64,000 nt of DNA, from NCBI RefSeq assembly GCF_036632915.2, contig NZ_CP155552.1:1116001-1180000 (forward strand), in the 5' to 3' direction. Source of the DNA: Faecalibacterium taiwanense. Its GTDB lineage: Bacteria; Bacillota; Clostridia; Oscillospirales; Ruminococcaceae. The translations under genes were made by a program, and so were the position numbers. The notes under the pieces are model-generated. The model was not told the origin of the DNA, made no database searches, and saw only the letters and a program-made list of their open reading frames with translations. Positions 44,867-53,204 of the stretch are shown in pieces. Within the stretch, counting starts at the first letter, position 1. The number at the start of each line of letters is the position of its first letter.

Positions 44867-44897
44867 TTGACCCTGACGCAGCGTCATAGCGTATACT
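44867..44897 (+). promoter_or_regulatory. MerR-type promoter with operator dyad
   Basis: TTGACC and TATACT are separated by 19 bp, the lengthened spacer of MerR-controlled promoters. The spacer holds the perfect dyad TGACGC-A-GCGTCA (44874-44886). It stands directly before the MerR-family gene, so autoregulation is likely. Confidence 0.8.
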
Positions 44898-44924
44898 GTG
44901 GCTGTCGCAAGGGAGGACAGCAAG

Positions 44925-45650
44925 ATGATGACAGTGAACGAAGTGAGCAAGCGGACCGGAGTGAGCATCCGGACCCTGCAATATTACGATAAAATCGGTC
45001 TGCTGCGTGCGGCGGGCCGTACCGAAGCAGGCTATCGGCTGTATGACGATGCCGCGCTGGAACGTTTGCAGCAGATCTTATTGTTCCGGGAACTGGAATT
45101 TCCGCTGAAGGACATCCGGAAAATCGTGGAGAATCCTGCTTTTGACCGGCAGAAAGCACTGGAACAGCAGATCACACTTCTGACATTGAAAAAGCAGCAT
45201 CTTGAAAATCTGATCGGCCTTGCGCAGAAAATTCGATCCACAGGAGGAATGGTTATGGACTTAACCGCATTTGATACGCAGAAGATCAAGAAGTATACCG
45301 AGCAGGCCAAAAAGGAATGGGGCGAAACGCCGGAATACAAAGAGTTTGAGGAAAAAACTGCCCATAAGACCGAGAAAGAGGTCAAGGACATGAGCAGTCA
45401 ACTGATGGACATCGTGGCGGCATTCGGCGGGATGCAGAGCAAAGACCCGGCGGACTCTGAAGTGCAGGCACAGGTGAAGAAGCTGCAGGAGTTTATCACA
45501 GAGCACTACTATAACTGTTCCAAGGTGATCCTGAATCAGCTGGGGCAGATGTATGGGGCAGGCGGAGCGTTTACGGAAAACATCAATGCTGCCGGCGGTG
45601 CCGGTGCCGCAGAATTTGCGCAGAAAGCCATTGAGATTTATTGCAAGTGA
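44925..45650 (+). CDS. MerR-family regulator with TipAS domain
   Basis: This 241-aa protein has an N-terminal MerR HTH (VNEVSKRTGVSIRTLQYYDK), a dimerisation helix, and a C-terminal TipAS-like antibiotic-recognition domain (about 105-241; KEWGETPEYKEFEEKT, FITEHYYNCSKVILNQLGQM). TipA-type regulators bind thiopeptides or other drugs and activate their own promoter. GGGAGGACAG gives the ribosome-binding site. Its target besides itself may be the downstream desulfoferrodoxin gene, though a separate promoter there is possible. Confidence 0.9.
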   Translation: MMTVNEVSKRTGVSIRTLQYYDKIGLLRAAGRTEAGYRLYDDAALERLQQILLFRELEFPLKDIRKIVENPAFDRQKALEQQITLLTLKKQHLENLIGLAQKIRSTGGMVMDLTAFDTQKIKKYTEQAKKEWGETPEYKEFEEKTAHKTEKEVKDMSSQLMDIVAAFGGMQSKDPADSEVQAQVKKLQEFITEHYYNCSKVILNQLGQMYGAGGAFTENINAAGGAGAAEFAQKAIEIYCK

Positions 45651-45755
45651 GCCCAAAAACGCTTTGCGTGATTCAGTTACAGAAATCATAACTAGGAAAT
45701 GTTATCATATAGACACAAGAAACACACCGATAACATTCCGATGGAGGATTTCGAT

Positions 45756-46133
45756 ATGAAGGAAAAGTTTTACATCTGCAATCACTGTGGCAACCTCGTC
45801 ACTACCATCCATAACGCAGGCGTTCCGCTGGTCTGTTGCGGGGAGAAAATGAAAGAGCTGGTTCCCAATACGGTGGAAGCCAGCGGCGAGAAGCATCTGC
45901 CGGTGGCAGAGCTTTCTGGCAGTCGTCTCACGGTCACAGTGGGCGCGGTGGAGCACCCCATGGCGGATGTTCACTATATTCAGTGGATTTTTGTGGAGAC
46001 TGAGAACAGCGGGCAGATCCGCTATCTGAATCCGGGGCAGGCTCCCAACGCGGTGTTTGAACTGGGAAGTGAAAAGCCGGTGGCTGTTTACGCATACTGC
46101 AATCTGCATGGGCTCTGGATGACGAAACTCTGA
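45756..46133 (+). CDS. Desulfoferrodoxin (superoxide reductase)
   Basis: This 125-aa protein has an N-terminal desulforedoxin-like iron site (FYICNHCGNLV ... LVCCGEKM) and the C-terminal superoxide-reductase site (EKHLPV, VEHPMADVHYIQWIF, YCNLHGLW) with the His and Cys ligands. It reduces superoxide to peroxide in anaerobes. ATG at 45756 follows TGGAGG. A terminator follows. Confidence 0.93.
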   Translation: MKEKFYICNHCGNLVTTIHNAGVPLVCCGEKMKELVPNTVEASGEKHLPVAELSGSRLTVTVGAVEHPMADVHYIQWIFVETENSGQIRYLNPGQAPNAVFELGSEKPVAVYAYCNLHGLWMTKL

Positions 46134-46147
46134 TACAATCAATGCAA

Positions 46148-46181
46148 ACGGGGAGTGATTTGATGTCACTCCCTGTTTTTT
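46148..46181 (+). terminator. Terminator of desulfoferrodoxin gene
   Basis: GGGAGTGA and TCACTCCC, 7-nt loop, T6. The following 46182-46543 is AT-rich with no supported gene. Confidence 0.8.
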
Positions 46182-46543
46182 GATGAGAACTTTATGCGGT
46201 TCTTTTGGTTCGGAACTGTGTATAAATGGGATGGATAAAATGAGTAGGCACACTATATGCGTTTGTTAAACGCTAACAGCGTTCAATTTTTTGCGTTGAA
46301 TCGTGAAAATGAGACCTGTGAAAAACGTAGAAAATTTGATATGTTTGCGCTGCAAACTAAGGCATATTGATGTTTTTGAAACGAGTTTATAGTGAAATAT
46401 GTGTAATTCGAGTGCAGATATTCATTCTTGTGAGTTTGTTGTGTGAATTTGTCACGTTCCGCCGCAAAAAAGGACTTGACGGAAAAAATACTCTGTGGTA
46501 ATTTATGAGCAAATTCGCTTTTGTGAAATAAAGTCGAATTTGA

Positions 46544-46810
46544 ATCCGCGATTTGCGGAAAAAGAAGGGGATTACACAGGAACAGCTGAGTATAATGCTG
46601 AATATTAGTGCGAACCATCTTGCAAAAGTTGAAACGGGAAGCCGCTGCTGCTCGATTGAGTTGCTGCAGGATCTTTCGTCCTGCCTGAATGTCAGAACGG
46701 ACTATCTGCTGAACGGAGATGCACCGCATAACAACCATCTGAGGGAAAGACTGACGTTTCTTGCACAGGAATTAGAAAAGATTACGGCGGACCTCCCGGT
46801 ATGGGGATAG
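46544..46810 (+). pseudogene. XRE-family regulator, 5'-truncated
   Basis: The frame reads IRDLRKKKGITQEQLSIMLN, then NHLAKVETGSRCCSIELLQD, a normal XRE helix-turn-helix that begins at the point where relatives have a start codon and 5-10 residues more. Here an in-frame TGA at 46541 lies just upstream, and only TTG at 46553 could start it, which would cut into helix 1. Probably a decayed regulator; translation from TTG remains possible. Confidence 0.6.
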
Positions 46811-46896
46811 GAAAAAGCAAAATCCTCTTTTTCAATGCCCAAAAGCGTGGTAGAATAGGTAAAAGATTCAGTATCTGAAAAACGGAGCGCGCAACA

Positions 46897-47358
46897 ATGA
46901 AGATTCTGGTCAGCGCCTGCCTGCTGGGCGAAAACTGCAAATACAGCGGCGGAAACAATTACAATCAGGCGGTTTGCGATTTTGCGCGGGGGCATCAGGT
47001 GGTTCCGGTCTGCCCGGAGGTGCTGGGCGGCCTGCCCACACCGCGGTGCCCGGCGGAAATCGCGCAGGGCGTTGTCACGAACAAGGAGGGCATCAATGTG
47101 GACCGGGAGTTCCGGGCGGGCGCAGCCAAGGCCCTTGCCATCGCAAAAGAAAATGGGGTGGAGCTTGCCATCCTGCAATCCCGCAGCCCCAGCTGCGGCG
47201 TGAAGGAAATCTACGACGGAACGTTTTCCGGGACAAAGATTCCCGGACAGGGTGTTTTTGCCAAGATGCTGATGGACGAAGGCATCCGTGTTCTGGATGC
47301 CGGGGAATTGCCTAAAATTATCTTGAAAAATGAGGACGGAAAATGTCAATCAAACTGA
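46897..47358 (+). CDS. DUF523 family protein
   Basis: This 153-aa protein has the DUF523 pattern: ILVSACLLGENCKYSGGNN, VVPVCPEVLGGLPTPRCPAE, LQSRSPSCGVKEIYDGTFSG. The conserved Cys residues suggest a metal site; the biological role is not known. Its 3' end overlaps the HAD hydrolase start by 16 bp. Confidence 0.9.
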   Translation: MKILVSACLLGENCKYSGGNNYNQAVCDFARGHQVVPVCPEVLGGLPTPRCPAEIAQGVVTNKEGINVDREFRAGAAKALAIAKENGVELAILQSRSPSCGVKEIYDGTFSGTKIPGQGVFAKMLMDEGIRVLDAGELPKIILKNEDGKCQSN

Positions 47359-48119
47359 TTTGCAGCGATATTGACGGTACGCTGCTGCAATACGGCAAAA
47401 AGGAACTGGAAGACGAGATCTTTGAGCAGATACGGGAGCTGCATCGGCGCGGCATTCTGTTTTGCCCGGCATCCGGTCGGCAGTATACCAGCCTGCGCAA
47501 GCTCTTTGCACCGGTGGCAGACTGCTGTGTGTTTCTTTGTGAGAACGGCGGCGTGATCTATAAGGACGAACAGTGCATCGCCAAGAACCCGATGCCCCGT
47601 GCGCTGGCCGAAGAAATTGCCAACGACCTGTGGACCCGCAGCGACGGGCAGGGCGAAGTGATGCTCTCCGGTCAGAATACCGCCTACCTGATGGAGCGGG
47701 GCATGGGAATGCTCCAGCGCATCCAGTTCATCGGGAACAATTATCAAATCATCCATGACCCTTCCGAGGTGCCGGAGGAGATCACAAAAGTATCGGTGTA
47801 TCTGCACGAAGGCGTAGAATCTTACACGGAACGGTTTGTCCCACGATGGAAAGAGGCGAACTGCGCTGTGGCAGGGCCGTACTGGATCGACACCACCTTT
47901 GCCAACAAGGGCATCGGTGTGCGCAGCATCTGCAAGACTCTGGACATCGCCCTTGCCGATGTGATGGCTTTTGGCGACAATTATAACGATGCGTCGATGC
48001 TGGACATTGTGGGTGTGCCCTACATTATGGATGGTGCCGCCGCACCGCTGCGGGAAAAGTACCCGAACCATACACTCCGCCCGGAGGATGTGCTGCGGGA
48101 GTTCTTGAAGCAGAACTGA
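47343..48119 (+). CDS. Cof-type HAD-IIB phosphatase
   Basis: This 258-aa protein has HAD motif I in LICSDIDGTLL (Asp 9, Asp 11), an HAD-IIB cap in the middle and motif IV in VMAFGDNYNDASMLDIVG. It probably dephosphorylates sugar phosphates or flavin precursors; the substrate is unknown. It overlaps DUF523, so the two are co-translated. Confidence 0.92.
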   Translation: MSIKLICSDIDGTLLQYGKKELEDEIFEQIRELHRRGILFCPASGRQYTSLRKLFAPVADCCVFLCENGGVIYKDEQCIAKNPMPRALAEEIANDLWTRSDGQGEVMLSGQNTAYLMERGMGMLQRIQFIGNNYQIIHDPSEVPEEITKVSVYLHEGVESYTERFVPRWKEANCAVAGPYWIDTTFANKGIGVRSICKTLDIALADVMAFGDNYNDASMLDIVGVPYIMDGAAAPLREKYPNHTLRPEDVLREFLKQN

Positions 48120-48145
48120 ATTTTGCACGCATGTGTGCAAAATTC
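48118..48145. other. Perfect inverted repeat GAATTTTGCAC / GTGCAAAATTC
   Basis: 11-bp arms with a 6-nt loop, starting at the HAD stop codon and 32 bp ahead of the LMW-PTP gene. It lacks a clear T-tract, so it may be a weak terminator or an operator. Confidence 0.55.
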
Positions 48146-48176
48146 AAAATGATACGATATAAGGAAATATTTTGAC

Positions 48177-48626
48177 ATGACGAAAGTGCTTTTCATCTGC
48201 CATGGCAACATTTGCCGCAGCCCAATGGCCGAGTTTGTGATGAAAGATCTGGTGGACAAAGCCGGACTTTCCGACCAGTTTGAAATCGCATCCGCCGCCA
48301 CCAGCACCGAGGAGATCGGCAACCCGGTCTATCCGCCCGCCCGGCGGAAGCTGGCCGAGCACGGCATCTCCTGCGAGGGTAAAACCGCCCGGCAGATGAC
48401 CCGGCGTGATTACGAAACCTACGATTATCTGATCGCCATGGATTACAACAACCTGCGCAATATGGCGCGCTTTGTGGGCGGCGACCCGGAGCATAAAGTG
48501 TCTCTGCTGATGGATCATACCCGTCGCCCCGGCGATGTGGCCGACCCGTGGTATACCGGGGATTTTGAGGCTACCTGGCAGGATGTGCTGGAAGGCTGCA
48601 CGGCTCTGCTGGAAGAACTGCGCTGA
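48177..48626 (+). CDS. Low-molecular-weight protein-tyrosine phosphatase
   Basis: This 149-aa protein has the catalytic loop CHGNICRSPMAE (C-x5-R-S, about residue 9 on) at the N-terminus and the general acid Asp in VADPWYTGDFE (about 122). It removes phosphate from tyrosine, and is often linked to capsule control; here the neighbours do not support that. The pentapeptide gene follows by 12 bp. Confidence 0.93.
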   Translation: MTKVLFICHGNICRSPMAEFVMKDLVDKAGLSDQFEIASAATSTEEIGNPVYPPARRKLAEHGISCEGKTARQMTRRDYETYDYLIAMDYNNLRNMARFVGGDPEHKVSLLMDHTRRPGDVADPWYTGDFEATWQDVLEGCTALLEELR

Positions 48627-48638
48627 CAGGAGAATTTT

Positions 48639-49226
48639 ATGACAGAGCGTTATTGTGAAGGTGAACGGTTTGCTGACCTGTCGTTCACCGAGGAGACTTT
48701 TGAGGACTGCGACTTTACCGACTGCGTGTTTGTGGATTGCTCCTTTACCAAATGCGAACTGGATCATACCACGCTGAACGAGTGCAAATTCGTGCGGTGT
48801 GAGATCACAGGTCTGCGCAGCACCCATTCTTCGGTGCAGTCGCTGGATTTTGAGGACTGCCGTTTGCAGGAAATCGAGTGGGCACCGCTGATGTCCAACG
48901 GTGCCTTCCCGGACCCTATCCACACGCTGAAAGAGTGCAGTCTGAAATATAACACCTTCACCGAAATGAACTTTAACCGCTTCGACTTTTCGGACGGCAA
49001 CGAAATTGTCGGCTCCATGTTTGCCAAATGCGAGATGCAGCTGGCGAATTTCAAGGGTGTAGAACTTCACGAAACGGAGTTCTACCAGTGTGATCTGCGC
49101 AAGGCGGATTTCCGGGATGCTACAGGCTATAAAGTGGACATTCTGGGCAGCCGCCTGAAGGATGCGAAATTTTCGCTGCCGGAAGCGGTGAATCTGTTGG
49201 CAGATTTGAAGATCAAGCTGTCGTAA
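48639..49226 (+). CDS. Pentapeptide repeat protein
   Basis: This 195-aa protein consists of tandem pentapeptide-like units (FEDCDFTDCVFVDCSFTKCE; LDHTTLNECKF; LANFKGVELHETEFYQCDLR) that build a right-handed quadrilateral beta-helix. Qnr and McbG relatives mimic DNA and protect gyrase; no evidence decides whether this one does. It lies between LMW-PTP and Pth2 in one direction. Confidence 0.88.
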   Translation: MTERYCEGERFADLSFTEETFEDCDFTDCVFVDCSFTKCELDHTTLNECKFVRCEITGLRSTHSSVQSLDFEDCRLQEIEWAPLMSNGAFPDPIHTLKECSLKYNTFTEMNFNRFDFSDGNEIVGSMFAKCEMQLANFKGVELHETEFYQCDLRKADFRDATGYKVDILGSRLKDAKFSLPEAVNLLADLKIKLS

Positions 49227-49238
49227 GAAGGAGAGAAA

Positions 49239-49691
49239 ATGCGTCAACTCATCATTGCCCGAAAAGACCTGCAGATGTCTCCCGGTAAGCTGGCGGCGCA
49301 GTGCTGCCACGCTTCGCTGGCATTCCTCACCGACCCCATCGGCATGGGACAGGGCGTGGAACCCATCGAGAAAGACGGAGAAATTACCGGCTATCGGGCA
49401 GAAATCATGTTGGAGAAAGCAACCTATGAAGAATGGTTCGATGGCTCTTTTACCAAAACTATCTGCGGGGCAAAGAGCCGCAATCAGCTGCTGAAAGCAA
49501 AAACCATTGCCGAAGAACTGGGGCTTGTGGAAAACAAAGACTTCTTCCTTATCCGGGATGCCTGCCACACCGAGCTGGAACCGGAAGAATTTGATGAAAA
49601 CGGAGAAGGCATGACCCTGACCTGCATCGGCTTCCGCCCGCTGCCGGATGAAATTGCACACCAGATCAGTTATAAATTTCATTTGTATTGA
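49239..49691 (+). CDS. Pth2-type peptidyl-tRNA hydrolase family protein
   Basis: This 150-aa protein has the PTH2 motif near the start (LIIARKDLQMSPGKLAAQCC followed by HASLAFL). The distal motif is DACHTELEPEEFDENGEGMT. PTH2 enzymes release peptides from stalled peptidyl-tRNA and are mainly archaeal/eukaryotic, but occur in scattered bacteria. AAGGAG lies before the ATG. Confidence 0.82.
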   Translation: MRQLIIARKDLQMSPGKLAAQCCHASLAFLTDPIGMGQGVEPIEKDGEITGYRAEIMLEKATYEEWFDGSFTKTICGAKSRNQLLKAKTIAEELGLVENKDFFLIRDACHTELEPEEFDENGEGMTLTCIGFRPLPDEIAHQISYKFHLY

Positions 49692-49771
49692 TTCCTGATT
49701 TACGGAATACGAAAGAAAGTCCCGGCCATTCTCCTGTGATTTGCAGGAAAATGGCCGGGATAGTTTGCTTT

Positions 49772-50137
49772 TTATTGAAGATTCATCCATGCCGCCGGCT
49801 CGTCCGCCGTCTGCTGTTGTTGTTCCTCGGCAGAGATGGTGGGTGTGCCATCGCCCTTCTGCGCACCGTAACTGCCGAACCCGGCGTGACAGCCGCCGTC
49901 AATGACCGTTTCGGTAGTGTCCTGCGGAAGATTTATGCGGTCGGCTTCGTACTTTTCGCGGTTCAGTACGCCGTCCTCGCTGCCGTAGGCGGCATAGACC
50001 CGCAGGCCGCTGTCGGTCAGGTCTGCGTGGTAGTAGTCGCTGACGTAAATGCCGAATGCGATTCAGACGGCCAGCAAAACAGCCAGCAGGCAGAGGAACA
50101 CTCTGAGGGGAAACGATTTTTTCTTCTGGTTCTTCAT
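49772..50137 (-). pseudogene. Alpha/beta-hydrolase remnant
   Basis: ATG at 50137 with AAAGGAG opens a frame MKNQKKKSFPLRVFLCLLAV, hits TGA where related proteins would have Trp (LLAV-stop-IAFGIYVSDYY), and then jumps to the C-terminus of an alpha/beta hydrolase: VYAAYGSEDGVLNREKYEA, VIDGGCHAGFGSYGAQKGDG (catalytic His) and PTISAEEQQQQTADE. The middle 100 or so residues with the nucleophile are deleted. A longer frame on the opposite strand is a shadow. Confidence 0.8.
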
Positions 50138-50151
50138 AGAACTCCTTTATT

Positions 50152-50679
50152 TTATAAGCATTTTCCGCAATCGCTGCAGCCGTTGCAGATCAACTTGCTG
50201 CCGCAGGTCTCGCAGTTTGCGCGGAAATGAGGCACATAGAGATCTTCCTGCGGGATGGGGTAACCCCAGTCGTCCACGAGGTCAAAATGAATGGGCCTGC
50301 CCTGAAAATTCATGCCGGATTTACAGGCCATTCGGCTTTGCAGCTGCTTGTTTGGCAGGTGGTAGCGCCTGCCGTCCTTGATGAACACGGTGCCGGTCTC
50401 GATAAAGCAGAAGGTCACGTTGGCATCCACGCATTCCTGCCGGAGAGACTTGACCCAATCAAAATTGCAGGGGCGGGCACCATCATAGTTTTCGCCGCCG
50501 CAGATGACCTGCTCGATCTGCCCGGCGGTAAGGTACTGCCGGATGCTTACTGGTCCGATGAAGGGCGCGCACATGATGCCCTTGTGCTTGAAGGGCAGGT
50601 CAAACAGAATTTTGTCAGGGCTGAAAAGGGCTTTCATGATTTGCTGCAGCGCATCATGTCCTCGACGCTCCCAGCGTCC
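50152..50679 (-). pseudogene. DUF5131/phage Gp37-Gp68-like protein, 5'-truncated
   Basis: The frame is open from 50679 to 50152 (175 aa). It carries ERRGHDALQQIMKALFSPDK, QVICGGENYDGARPCNFDWV, RQECVDANVTFCFIETGTVF, and a Cys-rich tail CETCGSKLICNGCSDCGKC. This is the second half of the COG4422-type family; the Cys-containing first half is missing. An internal ATG at 50637 could give a 161-aa product. The junction lies next to the NahK terminator. Confidence 0.7.
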
Positions 50680-50717
50680 TCAAAGGACGATTTGATGGGT
50701 GTGTAGGGATAAGCTGT

Positions 50718-50763
50718 AAAAAGAAGCATGGACGCCCCCGAAAAGGAGAGCGTCCATGCTTCT
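50718..50763 (-). terminator. Terminator of the araC-nahK unit
   Basis: A 14-bp perfect stem (50722-50735 with 50750-50763), T-rich on the minus strand after the stem. Confidence 0.82.
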
Positions 50764-50793
50764 TGCTGTATCCGAATGGAGGAGATTGCGAAA

Positions 50794-51906
50794 TCAGTGA
50801 TTGTCCGGGCAGACGATTTCCAGCATCTGATCGAAAACCTCTTCCATCTGCCGCACCAGTGTGAACTGGGTGCGGGCGCGGTCGAGGTTGTGATCCGGGC
50901 GAGCAATATGGAAATAATGGTCGCCCTCCAGATAGTCGGTCAGAAAACGGATGCCGCATTCCAGTGTCATGAGCCTTGCACCCCATGCAAGGCTCTTTTT
51001 TTCTGCCATGCTCATGGATGCCCCGGCAGTGGAGAGATACCCTTTGGCGAACACTTCGTACAGATGCAGGTCAAAATGGACTTTGCTCTGGTCAGGTTCG
51101 TCCTCGGCGCAGTCGTTGGCACCGGTGCGGATGGAATCGCCGAAGTCGTAGGCCGAAAGCCCCGGCATCACGGTGTCGAGGTCAATGACGCAGATGCCTT
51201 TTCCGGTAGCGGCATCGATGAGGACATTGTTGATCTTGGTGTCATTGTGGGTGACGCGCAGAGGAATTTCGCCAGCTGCCAGCTGATCCAGCAGGACATG
51301 GCAGTCCTGCTCCCTCGCATGGATAAATTCGATTTCCGGCGCAATGTTCTTTGCGCGGCCCAGTGCATCGGCGGCGAGGGCTTTTTCAAAATTGGCATAG
51401 CGGTTGGGCGTGTCGTGGAAGCGGGCGATGGTTTCGTGGAGGGTGGAGGCCGGATAATCCTCCAGCTGGTTCTGGAATTTGCCCAGTGTCTCGGCCACGG
51501 TGCGGAAGTCGGTTTCGCTGCCGACCTGCTGCAAACAGATGGTATCTTCTACAAAGTCGTAGGCACGCCATGCGCCGCCGTCTGCATCCAGATAGCAAGT
51601 CGACCCCGACAAAGTTGGGATGACGTTCAGCGTTTCCCGTGCTGGGTCGCCGCCCTCGGCAAGAATTTTCGCCCGCAGATGCCGGGTCACGCCGCAGACA
51701 TTCTCCATCAGGCCCACCGGGTTAGTAAAGGTATCTGTGTTGATGCGCTGCAAAATAAAGCGTTTGGAATGATCTTCCCGCCAGACCACAAAGGTGTCGT
51801 TGATATGCCCCTCACCATAGTGGTGAGCATCGCAGAGCACAGGCCCGCCAAAATCAAAGGCATTTGCAGCAGACTGGAGCAAAGAAAGGGTAACGGATTT
51901 CATCAT
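50794..51906 (-). CDS. nahK: N-acetylhexosamine 1-kinase-like phosphotransferase
   Basis: This 370-aa kinase-fold protein has the APH-type catalytic loop LRVTHNDTKINNVLID and the metal-binding Asp in CVIDLDTVMPG. It resembles NahK in order and length (about 360 aa; HHYGEGHINDTFVVW near the N-terminus). NahK phosphorylates GlcNAc or GalNAc at C1. The ATG at 51906 follows GAGGAA; an alternative at 51933 overlaps the regulator stop. It lies divergent to a GH112 phosphorylase operon, which supports a role in phosphorylating the released HexNAc. Aminoglycoside resistance is unlikely. Confidence 0.85.
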   Translation of the reverse strand: MMKSVTLSLLQSAANAFDFGGPVLCDAHHYGEGHINDTFVVWREDHSKRFILQRINTDTFTNPVGLMENVCGVTRHLRAKILAEGGDPARETLNVIPTLSGSTCYLDADGGAWRAYDFVEDTICLQQVGSETDFRTVAETLGKFQNQLEDYPASTLHETIARFHDTPNRYANFEKALAADALGRAKNIAPEIEFIHAREQDCHVLLDQLAAGEIPLRVTHNDTKINNVLIDAATGKGICVIDLDTVMPGLSAYDFGDSIRTGANDCAEDEPDQSKVHFDLHLYEVFAKGYLSTAGASMSMAEKKSLAWGARLMTLECGIRFLTDYLEGDHYFHIARPDHNLDRARTQFTLVRQMEEVFDQMLEIVCPDNH

Positions 51907-51922
51907 AAATTCCTCGTTTTCG

Positions 51923-52789
51923 TTATACTTCATGCCGTTTTGTCGGGGCGGGGCGTTTTCCCTGCCGCGTCTGACGGCGGTATTCGTTGGGGGTCATGCC
52001 CTCCGCCTTGCGGAAGCACTGGGAGAAATAGCTGGGGGAGGAAAAGCCCATCAGCTCGCTGATCTGCGCCAGACTGTAGCTGGTGTTGCCTAGCATATGC
52101 TTGCTCTCCTCAATGCGGCGGCGGTTCAGGTAAGTAATGGGGGAAATGCCGTACTCCCGCTGGAAGGTGTGGGCCAGATAGTATTTGTTCAGGTGGGCAA
52201 GCTCTGCCAGCAGGTCCAGCGAGATATCCTCGCGGTAGTTGGTGTCCAGATACCGCTTGATCTCGGCGCACTCCCGGTTCTCGGTCGGGGCAGCCTCCTC
52301 CAGCTGCAGCGAAATGGTGGTGCAGCGCACTAGCCAGATCAGCAGTACCTCCAGCAGGTCCTGACAAACGGTCTCGCAGCCGTCTAAGCTGCGGTCGGCC
52401 TCGGCCAGCAGCATGTGCAGCAACGTGACCATCCGCTCCCGGTTCTCCCGGCAATTGAAGATGGCGTAGTTCGTATCCGCCTTGCTGAACAAAAACTCCA
52501 TGCTGGCAACGCCCAGCACGATATACTCCAAGGGCGAGGCGTTCAGGCTAAGCTCGGTATGCTCCACCTGCGGGTTCACAATGACCATATCGTCCGGCTT
52601 TACCGGGAACAGCTGCCCGGCAAGGTAGAACTGTCCCTCGCCGCTGAGGCAGTAGAACAGCTCCGTGCAGGAGTGGGTGTGGGTGGTACTGTTCCAATCG
52701 CCGCCAAATTTGCTTTTGCTGATGTACAGCAGCCGGAAGGATTCCCGCGGAGCGGGCGCGTGGCGGATATCAAAGCGCTGGGTACTCAT
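51923..52789 (-). CDS. AraC-family transcriptional regulator
   Basis: This 288-aa protein has an N-terminal cupin sensor (THTHSCTELFYCLSGEGQFY; VIVNPQVEHTEL). The two C-terminal HTHs are DISLDLLAELAHLNKYYLAH and LAQISELMGFSSPSYFSQCF, followed by RKAEGMTPNEYRR. It probably senses a sugar and controls its own unit and the divergent transporter-phosphorylase operon. Two direct repeats lie 21-60 bp before its start. Confidence 0.94.
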   Translation of the reverse strand: MSTQRFDIRHAPAPRESFRLLYISKSKFGGDWNSTTHTHSCTELFYCLSGEGQFYLAGQLFPVKPDDMVIVNPQVEHTELSLNASPLEYIVLGVASMEFLFSKADTNYAIFNCRENRERMVTLLHMLLAEADRSLDGCETVCQDLLEVLLIWLVRCTTISLQLEEAAPTENRECAEIKRYLDTNYREDISLDLLAELAHLNKYYLAHTFQREYGISPITYLNRRRIEESKHMLGNTSYSLAQISELMGFSSPSYFSQCFRKAEGMTPNEYRRQTRQGKRPAPTKRHEV

Positions 52790-52809
52790 AGATGATCGGC
52801 TCCTTCGGG

Positions 52810-52849
52810 AAACGCAAATTTTCTAAAAATAAACGCAACATTCTAAAAA
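52810..52849. promoter_or_regulatory. Tandem AraC-type operator repeats
   Basis: AAACGCAAATTTTCTAAAAA (52810-52829) and AAACGCAACATTCTAAAAA (52831-52849) are direct repeats 21 bp apart, two helical turns, as expected for an AraC-family protein binding on one face. They overlap the likely araC promoter. Confidence 0.7.
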
Positions 52850-53089
52850 CACTATCAAAAAATGGTGCGTTGTTTCGTGCACTTTACCCTCATTATAGAG
52901 GGAACATACAAAAAAAGCAAGCCCTGATTTTAGGCTAATTTTTATATTTTTGTTTCTCAAGTCCCTTCGAAATATGTCAAAATAGTTACAGGCTGGGGAT
53001 TATGCTGAAACTTTTAAAAGATTTTTAGCACTTTTGCTGGAAGAATTTTTCAGAAAGCAACATCTATAAAAAATGAAACAACAAACCTC

Positions 53090-53118
53090 TTGAGCAAGGA
53101 AGCGAAAGAATTTATATT
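53090..53118 (+). promoter_or_regulatory. Promoter of the GNB/LNB transport operon
   Basis: TTGAGC and TATATT with a 17-bp spacer, 87 bp before the solute-binding-protein ATG. Confidence 0.65.
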
Positions 53119-53130
53119 GGAGGCAGAAAA

Positions 53131-53173
53131 ACACACAGTCCTTCGGGCAAAGCCTGTTTGCCCGGCTGTGTTT
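53131..53173 (+). other. Hairpin in the 5' leader of the operon
   Basis: ACACAG...CGGGCAAA pairs with TTTGCCCGGCTGTGT, placed between the promoter and the start codon. It may be an attenuator or an mRNA stabiliser; there is no long T-tract (GTTTGAAC follows). Confidence 0.5.
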
Positions 53174-53204
53174 GAACGGAACAAAATGATGGAGGCAACA
53201 CAGT

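Noticed and set aside
46283..46738. 151-aa minus-strand frame
   Set aside because: AT-rich region without ribosome-binding site; it overlaps the XRE helix-turn-helix on the other strand.
49688..50230. 180-aa plus-strand frame after Pth2
   Set aside because: The minus strand here clearly encodes an alpha/beta-hydrolase remnant with its own ribosome-binding site; the plus frame has no start signal or recognisable protein.
50794..51906. Aminoglycoside resistance kinase
   Set aside because: The kinase fold is shared, but length, motifs and the GH112 context fit a hexosamine kinase better.
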